From contig QHVJ01000031.1 of the NCBI GenBank assembly GCA_003222275.1, positions 1 through 35,007 on the forward strand: a stretch of 35,007 nucleotides of DNA, read 5' to 3'. Each line of letters starts with the position of its first letter. The stretch's first letter is position 1. A program made the position numbers and the translations under genes. Source of the stretch: Acidobacteriota bacterium (lineage in GTDB: Bacteria > Acidobacteriota > Vicinamibacteria > Fen-336). Positions 16,414 through 25,008 of this stretch are shown here, piece after piece. The notes under the pieces were generated by a model. The model was not told where the DNA came from, ran no database searches, and saw only the letters and a list, made by a program, of their open reading frames with translations.

Positions 16414-19077
16414 TCAAGGCCGGACGGGAAGCTGGCGCCGGGCCTCCGCCGGCGCGTCCATCTCCGTGGCGTGCTGCCGTGCCCGCCGGTACTCCGGGTC
16501 CGACGCGTCCCCGGCCGTGGCGGGGTCGAACAGCCGCCGGTCGACCTTTCGGGCCGCGTACGGCTCCGGGTCGGGCGCCGCCGAAAAGAGGTCCTCCAGG
16601 TCATTCGTGACCGCGTCGAACAGGTGGAGCGGCGGCCGGCCGAGGATGCGGTAGATCGTCTTGTGGATGCCGGCGGTGCTGGCGTGCCGGTGCGAGACGT
16701 GGCCGCGGCGCGCCCACGGGCTGACGAGGAGGCACAGGCTGCGGTGCGCGTCCACGTGGTCGACCCCGCTCTGGGCATCGTCCTCGGTGACGAAGATCGC
16801 CGTCTCGCCCCACCACCGCGTGTGCGACAGCGCCTCCACCACGCGGCCGAGGGCGAGGTCGTTGTCGGCCACGTACGATTCGAGGAACGGGTATCCGCGC
16901 TCCGGCTTCGCGTCGGCGCCGTGGTCGTTGGGGAGCAGGATGTAGAGGAACGACGGGAACGGCTCGCGGCCGGAGACGTACCGCTCGCGCAGGTCCTTCA
17001 GGAACACGTCCGCACGGTACTGGTCGGGGATGTTCATGTTGAAGCCCGGGAACTCGCGCGACGTCGCCGAGAAGAGGACCTCCGGCATCGGCACGTTGAC
17101 GGGCAGGCGGGCGCCGGTGGGCTCCTCGCCGGCCTCTTCCGAGATCCCCGCGAACTCGAATCCCTCGCCGTAGTTCCGGAACCGCACGGCGCCTCGCTCG
17201 AGATGCTCCCACATCGATCCGCGCTCGAGGTAGTCCTCGGGCGTCAGGGAGGAATTCGATTCGAAGAGGGCGAGACGACCCGGCGCGGTGAACGTCCACC
17301 GCGCCCCCTTGCCGTAGCCGGCGGCGGTGACCGTCTCCACCCAGTGGTTCGCGTAGGCGCCCACGAGCCAGCGGTGGCCGTCGGCGGAGACGTCGCTGTC
17401 GACGTAGAAGTTGTCGGAGAGCGCGAAGCGCTCGGCCAGCGCGCGGTGGTTCGGCGTCACGGTGACGTTCGCGTGCGTACCCACCGTGCGCGTCATCCCG
17501 AAGCGCGCGAGCGACGGCTCGCCGTTGGCCTTCGGCAGGTCGCCGTAGACTTCGTCGAAGGTCCGGTTCTCCTTGGCGATGAGGACGACGTGGCGGAGCC
17601 GCTCCGACGGGCCGGAGAGCGGCACGGGGTGCCCCGCCGGCCTCTCCTCGCGTAGCGGCATGAAGCCATTGTTGGCCCTCACGCGCTCGCTCAGTGCCGC
17701 CAGCTCGGCATCGACGGGCACGTCCATGATGGAGACGGTCCCCTTCATCAGGTTGCCGACGTAGCTCCCCTCCGGTCCCTCGACGTAGCCGCGCCCACCG
17801 TTGGGCCCCGCCCCGAAGCCCTTCGCGTTCGACACGTACAGCCGCTGGCCGTCGGGAGAGACGGCGACGCGCGATGGATACCAGCCGGTGGCGACATGAC
17901 CGAGCACCGCGCCGGTCGTTGCATCCAGCACGCCGACGGCGTTGATCCCCGACTCCGCGACGAAAAGCCGCGCGCCGTCCGGCGAGAGGGCGAGGCCGAA
18001 GGGCAGGACGCCCCGCAGTGACGCCAGCGCAGGCTCCGGGGCCAGCAGCGCACTCCAGCGTCGCTGGTGCGTGCTCAAGTCATAGGCCTCGACGGTGTCG
18101 TTGGTGGCGTTGCTCACGAAGAGCGTATCGGTGGAGACGACGAGGCCGGCCGGGCTGCTCCCGCCCACGGCGGGACCCACGGGCAAGCCGGTCTTGAGCC
18201 GCACCACCACCGCCGGACGGCGCGGATCGGCGACATCGATGCCCCACACCGAGCAGGCCTCGTCCACGTTGGGATCGCCGAGGCCGGGCACCTTCCGTCC
18301 CTCCGCGACCGTTCCCTCCCGCGCCTCGCGCGACGGGTAGCCGAAGGGGGGAAAGCCCAGCCCGCGAGGATCGCCGCCGGAACCCGCCTCCACCAGGCGG
18401 TACTGAAACGTCCCCATGTTCGCCACGTACGCCCGGCGCCCGTCGCGGGTCAGGGCGAGCGCGAACGGATTGCGGCCCACGCCGATCGAGGAGAGCACCA
18501 CGCGCTCGACCGCGTCGACGACGACCATCCGGTAATGGGCAAGGTCGAGCGCGTAGAGGAGCCGCCCGTCGGCGGAAAGCGCGATGTCGGTGAGAAAGGC
18601 GTCCGGCCGCGCCGGCGTCGACAGCGAGATGGAGCCGGCGGGCCCACCGGCATCGAGGCCGAAGACGGCGATGCGGCCGTCGTCGCCGCCCGAGGCATAG
18701 AGGAGCCGGCGCGCAGTGTCGACGGCCGCGCCCACGAAAGCCGACGGCATCGCCTGCTTGTCGGTCCGCGCCGCGGACGGGATCTGCCTCGTCTGAGGCG
18801 ACACGCCGTCGGCGCCGTGGATGACCGTGAGTGAGAAGGGCTCGATGCCTCCGTTGACGGTTACCAGCACCTTGCCATCGCCGCTGAGCGCCATCCCGAA
18901 CGGATGCGGCGCCGTCATGATCTGGCGGCCCCGGGGCGTCAGGAGCCGGCCGTTCGGCAGGATCGTCTCGCCTTCGCGGTCGATGTGGGCGAAACGGTCT
19001 CCGGCGGGAGCGCGAAACTCCAGGCTCGGCCCCGCCGGCTCGGGAAGGCGCGGCGCGCTCCCGGCCAGGGCGGTCAA
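16414..19077 (-). CDS. Bifunctional YncE-type propeller / phosphoesterase (PF04185-like) protein
   Basis: About 887 residues. The first half is a YVTN/YncE-type beta-propeller (repeated ALSPDGARLFVAE, AVSPDGQRLYVSN, ALTRDGRRAYVANMG). From about residue 495 a phosphoesterase domain begins (RHVVLIAKENRTFDEVYGDL), with DNFYVDSDVSADGHRW, FVTEDDAQSGVDHVDAHR and an HHxx-like SHRHASTAGIHKTIYRI segment. The PF04185 family contains phospholipases C and acid phosphatases and acts outside the cytoplasm. The start is uncertain: TTG 19077 is the only standard codon nearby, but the frame stays open upstream and reads ARARALLACGLTALAG, which resembles a lipoprotein signal with lipobox LLAC. The gene lies 32 bases behind the TonB receptor and 13 ahead of glpK, so a phosphodiester or phosphomonoester of glycerol is an attractive substrate. 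That substrate is inference. Confidence 0.88.
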   Translation of the reverse strand: MTALAGSAPRLPEPAGPSLEFRAPAGDRFAHIDREGETILPNGRLLTPRGRQIMTAPHPFGMALSGDGKVLVTVNGGIEPFSLTVIHGADGVSPQTRQIPSAARTDKQAMPSAFVGAAVDTARRLLYASGGDDGRIAVFGLDAGGPAGSISLSTPARPDAFLTDIALSADGRLLYALDLAHYRMVVVDAVERVVLSSIGVGRNPFALALTRDGRRAYVANMGTFQYRLVEAGSGGDPRGLGFPPFGYPSREAREGTVAEGRKVPGLGDPNVDEACSVWGIDVADPRRPAVVVRLKTGLPVGPAVGGSSPAGLVVSTDTLFVSNATNDTVEAYDLSTHQRRWSALLAPEPALASLRGVLPFGLALSPDGARLFVAESGINAVGVLDATTGAVLGHVATGWYPSRVAVSPDGQRLYVSNAKGFGAGPNGGRGYVEGPEGSYVGNLMKGTVSIMDVPVDAELAALSERVRANNGFMPLREERPAGHPVPLSGPSERLRHVVLIAKENRTFDEVYGDLPKANGEPSLARFGMTRTVGTHANVTVTPNHRALAERFALSDNFYVDSDVSADGHRWLVGAYANHWVETVTAAGYGKGARWTFTAPGRLALFESNSSLTPEDYLERGSMWEHLERGAVRFRNYGEGFEFAGISEEAGEEPTGARLPVNVPMPEVLFSATSREFPGFNMNIPDQYRADVFLKDLRERYVSGREPFPSFLYILLPNDHGADAKPERGYPFLESYVADNDLALGRVVEALSHTRWWGETAIFVTEDDAQSGVDHVDAHRSLCLLVSPWARRGHVSHRHASTAGIHKTIYRILGRPPLHLFDAVTNDLEDLFSAAPDPEPYAARKVDRRLFDPATAGDASDPEYRRARQHATEMDAPAEARRQLPVRP

Positions 19078-19109
19078 GCCGCAGGCCAGGAGCGCACGCG
19101 CGCGCGCCG

Positions 19110-22100
19110 CTAGAACGTCAGCCTCGCCCCTACCACGACGATGCGGCTCCGGAGCGGGCTCCCCTCGCCGCCCGCCAGGGTCGTGATGCGGCCGTAGTTC
19201 GGGCTCGACAGATCGGTCTCGGGGATTCCGAGATTCGGGTGGTTGGTGACGTTCTGCGCCTGGACCTGGAACCTCAGCGTCGTGTCGCCGTGCAACCTGA
19301 AGTCCTTGAAGAGGCCCATGTCGATCGTGTACAGGCCCGGGCCGAGGATGCTTCCCTTCTGCGCGTTGCCGAACCGGCCCGCGAAGATCGGTTGTCCGGC
19401 CGCGTTGAAGAACGCCCTATTGCTGAAGGCCCCGGTGTTGAACCACTGGTCGGTCGTCTTGGGCCCGCTGTTGGGGTCCTGACCCGAGACCGCGTCCGCC
19501 TTCTCGGCGTTGTAGCAGTTGGTGCCCGATCCGCAGTGGCTGCTGTAGAGCGGGGTGAGGTGATATCCGGATTGGGCGGTCACGATGCTGGAAAGCGTCC
19601 AGCCGCCCAGGGCCCGGTTTCCCTTCAAGAAAGGCAGCTCCCAGATGATCGTCGCCGTGAAGCGGTGGTCGGGGATCGCGGTGACCTTGCCGCGTGTGTA
19701 CTCGGGGTCGAAGCGGTCGTCGGTGCGGTCGTTGATCTCGCCCACGAAGTCCACGCGCGCCCGGGTCTGCTCGATGTTCGAGATGGCGTGGGCCCACTTG
19801 TAGGTGGCGCTGTAGAAGAGCCCCGTGCGGGCCTCGCCGCGGAGCTGGAACGTCAGGTCGTGATAGTCGGCCGAGCCGCCGTTGTCCCGGGTGTTGACCC
19901 GGTTCCAGTTGGGGAAGGGGCGGGCCGTGCGCGGGAGATTCCGGAAGCCGATCGTGTTCGGCAGGATCTGGTTGAGGTCGGGAGCGAGGGTCAGCCTACG
20001 GTCGCGGCGTCCGGAATAGGTGAAGCGGACGGCGTTGTGCAGGCCGATCTCGCGGTCGAGGCTGAGGCTCCACTGCTGGGTCTGCGGGTCCTTGAAGTGC
20101 GGGTCGTTGGCGGTGGAGAAGTTCTGGTTGCCGACCGCGGCCCCGCCCCGGCCGGCCGTCCCCGCGAACGTGTTGGGCAGCACGATGCCGAACGTCCGCG
20201 TGGCGGGGTCGAACGAGTTGCCGTAGGTCTGGTTGTCGGAGGTGTGGATGCCGGTGAGGGAGTTGAAGATCGCGCCCAGCATGCGGGTGTAGTAGATCCC
20301 GAAGCCGGCGCGGACGACGGTGCGGTTGTCGTCGAAGGGCCGCCAGGCGACGCCGATCCGCGGCGCGATGCTCTTGTAGTCCGTGAAGCGGAGCGCCTCG
20401 GGATAGCCGATCTCGGCCGCGGTGAAGATCTTCGAGCTGCCGAGACCGGAGGTGAAGTCCGGCTTGGAGAGCTGGCGCGACGCCTCGTTGGGCACCACCA
20501 CGTCGCCGTTGGGCGTGTCGCGCAGGAAGTTGGTGATGTTCAGCTCCCCGTCCTTGAAGCCCGGATAGAGGTCGTAACGCACGCCCAGGTTGAGGGTGAC
20601 GCGCTTGTTCGCGTGGAACTCGTCCTGCACGAAGAACCCGTAGTGGGTGGCGATCCCGTCGACCCCCGGTCCCGTGGCGGTCTGATCCACTTCGGTGGGA
20701 ACGCCCAGGAGGAAGTTGGCGAGGGCATTGCCGGTTCCCCCCGTCTGGGTGGCTCGGAACCGGAACACGCCGAAATCGTCGGCTCCCGTGAAGTTGAGGG
20801 GACTCGTCCAGTTGTAATGGCGCACGTCGGCGCCGCCCTTGAAGGTATGGCGGCCGGTGCTCCAGGTGACGTTGTCGCCGAACTGGATGGCCCGGGTGGT
20901 GAGCGGCTCCTCCTTGGCCTCGCCGAAACGCGTGTATCCGGCGATGTCGATGTACGTCGTGCCCGTGATGTCGGGCAGGCTCTGCGAGATGAGGCGCAGC
21001 CCGGTGGCCTGCACGAAGTCGCGGCCCTTGAGGCCGGTGCGGTTCGTGAGGTCCGAGGTGCTGTAGCCGAAGCGGAGCTCGTTGAGCACGGTGGGCCTCA
21101 CCGCCCAGTTGTCGGAGAAGGCCAGGGTGCGGGTGGGGTTCTCGTTCGTGAGCGGGCCCGCGGCCTGGTACGTCGTGGGGCTGATCTTCCGCCAGTTCTT
21201 TCCGCTGAACCGCACGAACGCGGTGTGGGTGGGGCTGAAGTTGTGGTCGACCCGGAGGTCCACCTGGTTGCTGACCTCGGTGGCGTCGATCGAGTAGCGG
21301 TTCAGCGCCAGCCCTTCGTTGGGTGCCGAGATGTACTTCGACAGGATGATCGCGCTCACGGGGTTGATGCGGCTCGTCGGGATGACGTTCCCGGGGAAGG
21401 CCTGGCCCGTCGTCGGGTCGATGATCGCGCTCCCGAGCCGCGAGAAGTTGCCGGACCGGAAGTCCGCCTCGGGCACGGTGGCGCTGGCGACACCCGTCCG
21501 GGCGATGTGCAGCCGCTCGTAGGTCAGGAAGAAGAAGGTCTTGTCCTTGATGATGGGGCCCGAGAGGCTCGCCCCGTAGTCCTTGTTGTCGGACTTGTTC
21601 GGGATGCTCTTCGAGAAGTAGTTGGGGTTGGCGTTGAGGCCCTCGTTGTTGAAGTTGAAGAAGGCGGTCCCTCTCCAGTTGTTCGTGCCGGGCTTCGTGA
21701 TCGTGGTGATGTCGCCGGTCTGGGCGAACTCCGCGTTGTTGTTGATCGAGCTGACCCGGATCTCCTCGATGCCCTCCACGGACGGGAACACGTTGCGCCC
21801 GCCGTCGCCGATGCCGTTGCGCCGCACGTTCGTCGTGGAGATGCCGTCCACCGACACCTCGTTCTGGTAGACCTGGCCCCCGGAGAGCGAGAAGTCGGAC
21901 TGCGTGGCCCCCTTCTGCACCTCGGGCAGCACCGCGATCGTGTCGACCGGCGAGGTGTTGGAGGTGCGGAAGGTGAAGGGGAGCTGCTGCAGCTCGCGGT
22001 TGGTCTTGCTGCCCGAGATGGTCGGGTTCTCGGTGTTGATGAGGGGGGCGGCGCCGCTGACCGTGACCTCCTCCGAGCGCCCGGCCGTCTGCAGCTCCAT

Positions 22101-22445
22101 GTCGATGCGGACCGTCTGCCGGGCGGCGACGGGGAACGGCTCGGAGGCGCGCTTGTTGAAGCCGCTCGCCTCCACCGTGACCTGGTAGCGGCCCTGCGTC
22201 AGGTTGAGGAACTCGAAGTGGCCGTCCGGACCGGAGGTCATGGTGCGCTTGACGTTGGTCTGCACCTCCGTGAGCGTCACCGGGGCGCCGGGCACCACGG
22301 CCTTCGTGGTGTCGGTGAGGACCCCCACCACGGCGCCGTAGGTCGACTGGGCACGGGCCGCGGGGGCCCAGACGGTGAGCGCCAGGCCGGTGAGCGCGGC
22401 TAGAGAGACGTTTCCCCAGTTGCCGCGAAGGGAATGGCAGCGCAT
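19110..22445 (-). CDS. TonB-dependent receptor with carboxypeptidase-regulatory-like domain (Oar type)
   Basis: ATG 22445 is preceded by AGGAGG and followed by a signal peptide that ends near WAPAARAQS (about residue 33). The mature 1,111-residue precursor has a CarboxypepD_reg-like domain at about 35-115 (TYGAVVGVLTDTTKAVVPGA; GRYQVTVEASGF). A plug follows (EVTVSGAAPLINTENPTISG; YQNEVSVDGISTTNVRRNG; VEGIEEIRVSSINNNAEFAQ), and then a long outer-membrane beta-barrel whose last strand ends in RIVVVGARLTF with the terminal aromatic. Such receptors import bulky ligands across the outer membrane, driven by TonB. They are very numerous in Acidobacteriota. The gene lies 44 bases after the aldehyde dehydrogenase stop and 32 before the phosphoesterase, which suggests uptake of the compound these enzymes degrade. 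The ligand is unknown. Confidence 0.95.
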   Translation of the reverse strand: MRCHSLRGNWGNVSLAALTGLALTVWAPAARAQSTYGAVVGVLTDTTKAVVPGAPVTLTEVQTNVKRTMTSGPDGHFEFLNLTQGRYQVTVEASGFNKRASEPFPVAARQTVRIDMELQTAGRSEEVTVSGAAPLINTENPTISGSKTNRELQQLPFTFRTSNTSPVDTIAVLPEVQKGATQSDFSLSGGQVYQNEVSVDGISTTNVRRNGIGDGGRNVFPSVEGIEEIRVSSINNNAEFAQTGDITTITKPGTNNWRGTAFFNFNNEGLNANPNYFSKSIPNKSDNKDYGASLSGPIIKDKTFFFLTYERLHIARTGVASATVPEADFRSGNFSRLGSAIIDPTTGQAFPGNVIPTSRINPVSAIILSKYISAPNEGLALNRYSIDATEVSNQVDLRVDHNFSPTHTAFVRFSGKNWRKISPTTYQAAGPLTNENPTRTLAFSDNWAVRPTVLNELRFGYSTSDLTNRTGLKGRDFVQATGLRLISQSLPDITGTTYIDIAGYTRFGEAKEEPLTTRAIQFGDNVTWSTGRHTFKGGADVRHYNWTSPLNFTGADDFGVFRFRATQTGGTGNALANFLLGVPTEVDQTATGPGVDGIATHYGFFVQDEFHANKRVTLNLGVRYDLYPGFKDGELNITNFLRDTPNGDVVVPNEASRQLSKPDFTSGLGSSKIFTAAEIGYPEALRFTDYKSIAPRIGVAWRPFDDNRTVVRAGFGIYYTRMLGAIFNSLTGIHTSDNQTYGNSFDPATRTFGIVLPNTFAGTAGRGGAAVGNQNFSTANDPHFKDPQTQQWSLSLDREIGLHNAVRFTYSGRRDRRLTLAPDLNQILPNTIGFRNLPRTARPFPNWNRVNTRDNGGSADYHDLTFQLRGEARTGLFYSATYKWAHAISNIEQTRARVDFVGEINDRTDDRFDPEYTRGKVTAIPDHRFTATIIWELPFLKGNRALGGWTLSSIVTAQSGYHLTPLYSSHCGSGTNCYNAEKADAVSGQDPNSGPKTTDQWFNTGAFSNRAFFNAAGQPIFAGRFGNAQKGSILGPGLYTIDMGLFKDFRLHGDTTLRFQVQAQNVTNHPNLGIPETDLSSPNYGRITTLAGGEGSPLRSRIVVVGARLTF

Positions 22446-22489
22446 GGTTGCCTCCTGAATTGGGTTCTCGCTTGGCCGCGGAGTATATA
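22446..22489 (-). promoter_or_regulatory. Leader of the TonB receptor gene with possible internal promoter
   Basis: The 44-base gap between the aldehyde dehydrogenase stop and the receptor start holds, on the minus strand, TGATATATAC. This is an extended -10-like box with TATATA at 22484-22489. It is followed about 32 bases later by an AGGAGG ribosome-binding site just before the ATG at 22445. No clear -35 box is visible. It could give extra transcription of the receptor inside the operon. Confidence 0.35.
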
Positions 22490-23857
22490 TCAGGAGGGAC
22501 GGCGCAAGTGCCAGGCCTTGGGCTGCACGAAGGCGCGGATCCCGTCGCGGCCGAGGGTGGAGCCGATGCCCGAGTGGCCCCGGCCAGACCAGGGCAGGCG
22601 GGGGCTGACGCGGTCGCAGCAGTTCCAGTAGACGGAGCCGCTGTCGACGCGGGAGAGGATGCGCCGCGCGCGATCGCGGTCCGGCGAATAGACGCCGGCG
22701 GTCAAGCCGTACGGCGTGTCGTTCATCAGTCCCACGGCCTCTTCGTCGTCCGAGACGCGCTGGATCCCGATCAGCGGGCCGAAGCTCTCGTCCCGCATCA
22801 GGTCCATGGAGTGATTCGCCTCGGCCACGACCGTCGGCTCGAACCACGCGCCCGGACGGTCGACGCGCTTGCCGCCCAGGAGCAACCGTCCGCCCTTGGC
22901 GCGCGCATCCTCGACCTGCCGCTCGAGGAAGGCGACCTGGGCCGACCGCGCGAGGGGGCCGATGAACGTGTGCGGGTCCAGGGGATCCCCGACGACATAG
23001 CCTCGGACCGACTCCACGAACGCGTCCAGGAAACGGTCGTGGACCTGGGTGTGCACGTACACGCGCTCGACGGCGCAGCAGCTCTGGCCCGTGTTGTAGA
23101 AGGCGCCTTCCGCGACGGAGGCCGCGGCCGTCTTCACGTCCACGTCGTCGGCGACGTACACCGGGTCCTTGCCCCCCAGCTCGAGGTTCAGCCGGATGAG
23201 CCGGCTCCCCGCCTCCGACGCGATGCGCCGGCCCGTCGCGTAGGAGCCGGTGAAGAAGATCGCCTGGACCTTCTGGCCCACGAGCGCCGCGCCCGTCTCC
23301 CCGCTTCCGGTCACCACGATGAAGGCGTCCTCCAGGACACCCGCCTCACGCATCAGATCCCCGATCGCGAGGCCGGTGAGCGTCGCGAGCTCGGACGGCT
23401 TGTAGAGGACGGTGTTGCCGGTGAGCAGGGCCGGGATGAAGACGTTCGAGCCCACGAAGTACGGGTAGTTCCACGCGGAGACGTTGGCCACGACGCCGAG
23501 CGGCTCGAGCGTGATCGATTCTTCCAGTCCTTCGCGCCGCAGCACCGTTTCCTCGCGCAGGACCGCCGGGGTGGTCTCGAGGAAGAAGTCGATCCGTCCC
23601 GGCGTCGCCTCCAGCTCGTTCCGGGACTGGGTGATGGGCTTGCCCATCTCCGAGGTCAGCGTGCGCGCCAGCTCGTCGCGCCGCTCGACGAGCAGGTCGC
23701 GAAAGCGACGGATCGCCGAGGCCCGCTCCTCGTAAGGACGTGCCGCCCAGCCCGGCTGCGCACGGCGGGCCCGCTCGTGCTTGCGGGCGACCTCTTCGGG
23801 ACCGTCCTCGGCCACCTCGCGCAGGACCGCACCCGTGGCGGGGTTCGTGACCTTCAC
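22490..23857 (-). CDS. NAD(P)-dependent aldehyde dehydrogenase
   Basis: The GTG start at 23857 overlaps the alcohol dehydrogenase stop by four bases (GTGA) and gives 455 residues. The catalytic glutamate is E226 in LNLELGGKDPVYV and the nucleophile is C260 in FYNTGQSCCAVERVYV. VANVSAWNYPYFVG, NTVLYKPSE, IFFTGSYATGRRI and ESFGPLIGIQ complete the family pattern. It oxidises an aldehyde to the acid. The tight coupling to an iron alcohol dehydrogenase and a glutamine-synthetase-family ligase suggests the aldehyde is a gamma-glutamyl-linked amino aldehyde made in two earlier steps. The N-terminus is short compared with many ALDHs (about 470-490) but all core motifs are present. Confidence 0.95.
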   Translation of the reverse strand: MKVTNPATGAVLREVAEDGPEEVARKHERARRAQPGWAARPYEERASAIRRFRDLLVERRDELARTLTSEMGKPITQSRNELEATPGRIDFFLETTPAVLREETVLRREGLEESITLEPLGVVANVSAWNYPYFVGSNVFIPALLTGNTVLYKPSELATLTGLAIGDLMREAGVLEDAFIVVTGSGETGAALVGQKVQAIFFTGSYATGRRIASEAGSRLIRLNLELGGKDPVYVADDVDVKTAAASVAEGAFYNTGQSCCAVERVYVHTQVHDRFLDAFVESVRGYVVGDPLDPHTFIGPLARSAQVAFLERQVEDARAKGGRLLLGGKRVDRPGAWFEPTVVAEANHSMDLMRDESFGPLIGIQRVSDDEEAVGLMNDTPYGLTAGVYSPDRDRARRILSRVDSGSVYWNCCDRVSPRLPWSGRGHSGIGSTLGRDGIRAFVQPKAWHLRRPS

Positions 23858-25008
23858 GCGGGCCGGGCGGGGGCGAACGCCTCTCCCCAGAGGCGGCGGA
23901 AGTCCTCCGGCGTGCACGGCCGCGGGTTGTTGAGGTGGCACGTGTCCGCGAAGGCCAGCTCGGTGAGGCGGCCCACCTCGGCCGGCTTCACGCCGGCTTC
24001 GGCGGGCCCGCGCGGGATCCCGATGCGCCGCTTCAGGTCGGCCAGCCAGCGCAGGAACGCCTCGCCGTCGCCGTCCAGCCCGACGGTCTGGGCCAGGATC
24101 CGGAACCGCTCCGGCACCGCCTCCAGGTTGAAGCGAAGCGCAGGCTCGATCATGAGGCCGTTGGCGAACCCGTGGTGCAGGTCGGCCACCGTCGAGAGGG
24201 CATGGGCGCACGAGTGCACGACCCCGAGCCCCTTCTGGAACGCGATCGCGCCCATCATGGAGGACATCATCATCGCGCCGCGAGCCTCGACGTCGCCGGG
24301 CGTCTCCACGCAGCGCGGCAGCGCGCCCGCCCCCAACCGCAGGCCCTCGAGCGCGATGCCGTCGCAGATCGGGTGGTAGGCCTTGGCCAGATAGGCCTCG
24401 ATGCAGTGGGTCAGCGCGTCCATGCCCGTGGCCGCCGTGACCGCCTTCGGCAGGCCGAGGGTGACCTCCGGGTCCGCGAAGACGGCGCGCGCGAGGAGCT
24501 GCGGGGCGAAGATGATCTTCTTGACCTTGGTCCGGTCGTCGGAGATCACGGCGCTGCGCCCCACTTCGCTGCCGGTGCCGGCGGTCGTGGGCACCGCCAC
24601 CCAGTACGGCACCGGCTGGTTGACGGGCCGTGCGTTCGCCAGGCCGTCCTCGTACTCGAACAGCTCGCCCGGATGGCCGGCCATGAGCGCGACGGCCTTG
24701 GCCACGTCGAGGGCGGCTCCCCCGCCCATGCCGACGATCGAGTCGGCGTCGTGCGCCCGGAACGTCTCGACGCCGGCGACCACCTGCGAGGCGACCGGGT
24801 TGCCGGCGACGCCCGAGAAAGGCGCCGCCTCGAGCGGCGACAGGGACTCCAGCACCTCGGCGAAGACGGGCAGCGCGGCCAGCCCGCGGTCGGTGACGAC
24901 CAGAGGCCGCGCCCGCCCTTGCGCCTGGAGGTCCTCGCGGATGCGCAGGCGGGCGCCGGGCCCGAAGTGGATGCGGGTCGGGAAGCTGAAGGTATGGATG
25001 CCTTTCAT
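23854..25008 (-). CDS. Iron-containing (group III) alcohol dehydrogenase
   Basis: ATG 25008 overlaps the ligase stop by four bases. The 384-residue protein has the NAD-binding GGGAALDVAKA (residues 96-106), PTTAGTGSEVG, and the metal ligands D197 and H201 in TGMDALTHCIEAYLAKA, H265 in GLGVVHSCAHAL and H279 in DLHHGFANGLMI. This is the complete FucO/EutG-like pattern for Fe(II)- or Zn-dependent oxidation of a primary alcohol to an aldehyde. In this operon the alcohol would be the hydroxyl of the conjugate made by the upstream ligase, and the product would go to the downstream aldehyde dehydrogenase. The direct link between the three steps is inferred from gene order. Confidence 0.95.
   Translation of the reverse strand: MKGIHTFSFPTRIHFGPGARLRIREDLQAQGRARPLVVTDRGLAALPVFAEVLESLSPLEAAPFSGVAGNPVASQVVAGVETFRAHDADSIVGMGGGAALDVAKAVALMAGHPGELFEYEDGLANARPVNQPVPYWVAVPTTAGTGSEVGRSAVISDDRTKVKKIIFAPQLLARAVFADPEVTLGLPKAVTAATGMDALTHCIEAYLAKAYHPICDGIALEGLRLGAGALPRCVETPGDVEARGAMMMSSMMGAIAFQKGLGVVHSCAHALSTVADLHHGFANGLMIEPALRFNLEAVPERFRILAQTVGLDGDGEAFLRWLADLKRRIGIPRGPAEAGVKPAEVGRLTELAFADTCHLNNPRPCTPEDFRRLWGEAFAPARPA

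Noticed and set aside
16414-19077. Reading the phosphoesterase as a sugar-lactonase or simple YncE protein
   Set aside because: The YVTN repeats cover only the first half; the second half has the distinct KENRTFDEVYG phosphoesterase signature.
19239-22403. Plus-strand open frame of over 1,050 codons opposite the TonB receptor
   Set aside because: Antisense shadow caused by codon bias; composition is low-complexity and the receptor on the other strand has a signal peptide, plug and terminal aromatic.
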